Shown piece after piece: positions 63,135 through 64,000 of a DNA stretch of 64,000 nucleotides (the first letter of the stretch is position 1; each line of letters starts with the position of its first letter). The translations under genes were made by a program, and so were the position numbers. This DNA comes from Limnoperna fortunei (Eukaryota > Mollusca > Bivalvia > Mytilida > Modiolidae). Where the stretch lies: positions 100,234,805 to 100,298,804 of the forward strand of contig OX104111.1 in the NCBI GenBank assembly GCA_944474755.1. The letters run 5' to 3'. Under the pieces are notes generated by a model. It saw nothing but the letters and a program-made list of their open reading frames with translations. It was not told the DNA's origin and did no database searches.

Positions 63135-63296
63135 TGTTTGTTTGCTGATGGTGTTTAACGCCACTTTCAGCAATTTTTCAGCTATATCGTGGCGTCCAGT
63201 TTTTATTGGCGGAGGAAGCCGGAGTACCCGGAGAAAACCCCCGACCTGCGGTAGGAAAACTGGCAATCCTTGTCAATTAAGATTGGAGTCAAGTAC
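63135..63296 (-). mobile_element. 5'-truncated SINE copy
   Basis: Reverse orientation. From the tail (GTTTGTTTGCTGATGGTG) through TTTAACGCCACTTTCAGC, CAGCTATATCGTGGCGTCCA and CCGACCTGCGGTAGG to GATTGGAGTCAAGTAC, where the head is cut off. AGCAAAGA at 63127-63134 and 63297-63304 is the target-site duplication (8 bp, short). Frames overlapping it on both strands are SINE sequence. Confidence 0.88.
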
Positions 63297-63304
63297 AGCA
63301 AAGA

Positions 63305-64000
63305 ACGTATTAATATGTATGTTTATTCTGAATACGTATATTACATTTGGATAAGGCAACTTTTCTTATATAACTACCGCTGATTATAAAATTTCATTTA
63401 TTTGATGTTTTGAATCCGGTAGAATTAATCTAATAACGCCTAAAATAATACTAGTTTTATCTATATTATAATTAAATTGTTTACCCTATGGTTATAATGT
63501 ATTGAAAAGCCGTTATTGTTATCAAAGTACAAAAAAGAATTTGTTCAAGTTTTCAAAAAGTAGTAATAATTTTGTCATTTTTTTTATAATGGTTTGTTAT
63601 ATTACACTAAACCGGCAAACGACAAAAAGTGAAGGAATGTGTTAGCAGCGTTATTAAGACATTGGATATTTCATAAATTTTTATGACTGATTGGTTTTAA
63701 TGAGTTTGTCTGTTAGCTATTGTGATCCACAGGGAAAATTGTTTTCTTTCTTAACCACAAAGGTACAGGGTATCCTCGTTAGCATTATGCAAGCATGCCT
63801 TGATATTTGATGTGTTTCTTTAATCGACAAATCACAGGCACTTGGGGTCAGGATAATTTTTTTTTTATGGAATAAAAAGCCAATAAATGAGTTTACAGTG
63901 TGTATTCACTCGTTTGGTAACTAGTCTGACATGTCTCGCTGTGAAATATTGACCTCAGAAAAATAATAAATGTTTATTTATTATATAAGAACAAGGCATG
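63305..64000. other. AT-rich interval to window end, no gene recognised
   Basis: Nothing recognised. The window ends in ordinary AT-rich sequence. Confidence 0.5.

Noticed and set aside
63067..63354. 95-codon plus-strand frame and its minus-strand counterpart at 62955-63266
   Set aside because: Both are largely SINE sequence; similar frames appear in other SINE copies (45239-45424).

Overview
The window reads as non-coding nuclear DNA from an animal, most likely a bivalve mollusc. The evidence is an AT-rich, intron-sized landscape with no long intact ORF, decayed LINE-type reverse transcriptases, a tRNA-derived SINE whose 3' part (CCGCAGGTCGGGGG ... GGCGTTAAACACC ... CAAA tail) I recognise as common in bivalve genomes, and a retroelement C-terminus that is also common there. 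The bivalve assignment is recall plus inference, not a search result. I find no complete protein gene, rRNA, functional tRNA or CRISPR array.

Bases 1-31397 are one uninterrupted satellite array, cut by the left edge of the window. It is built from two monomer lengths, 30 bp and 28 bp, mixed in a bar-code-like order. Reading that order shows nested higher-order duplications: a 2.79-2.82 kb block in tandem (931-3721, 3722-6549) with a partial third copy (7070-9330); a 4.13 kb block in tandem (15269-19402, 19403-23505); and a 1,892 bp block in three exactly spaced copies (23506-25397, 25398-27289, 27290-29181). The short minus-strand ORFs inside it are by-products of runs of 30-mers.

Bases 31.4-39 kb hold two broken non-LTR retrotransposon relics in opposite orientation. 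The plus-strand relic (32830-35165) is split by a second minisatellite (39/38 bp units, 33219-34770). The minus-strand relic (37312-38638) is split by a SINE with a 12 bp target-site duplication.

Bases 39-60 kb are AT-rich and thinly populated. They contain dispersed repeats, SINE copies (the best is a 244 bp full-length copy at 45182-45425 with a 12 bp target-site duplication), a cluster of inverted and direct repeats (46.6-48.1 kb), small fold-back elements, two small tandem arrays, a second tRNA-headed SINE-like element and one candidate 44 bp exon (55189-55232).

Bases 60.3-64 kb contain a retroelement C-terminal relic with its 3' tail, a 53 bp minisatellite (61112-62783) split by a reverse-oriented SINE with a 13 bp target-site duplication, and another SINE at 63135-63296.

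There is no gene network to describe. The interest lies in how tandem arrays form, spread in blocks and nest with transposons.
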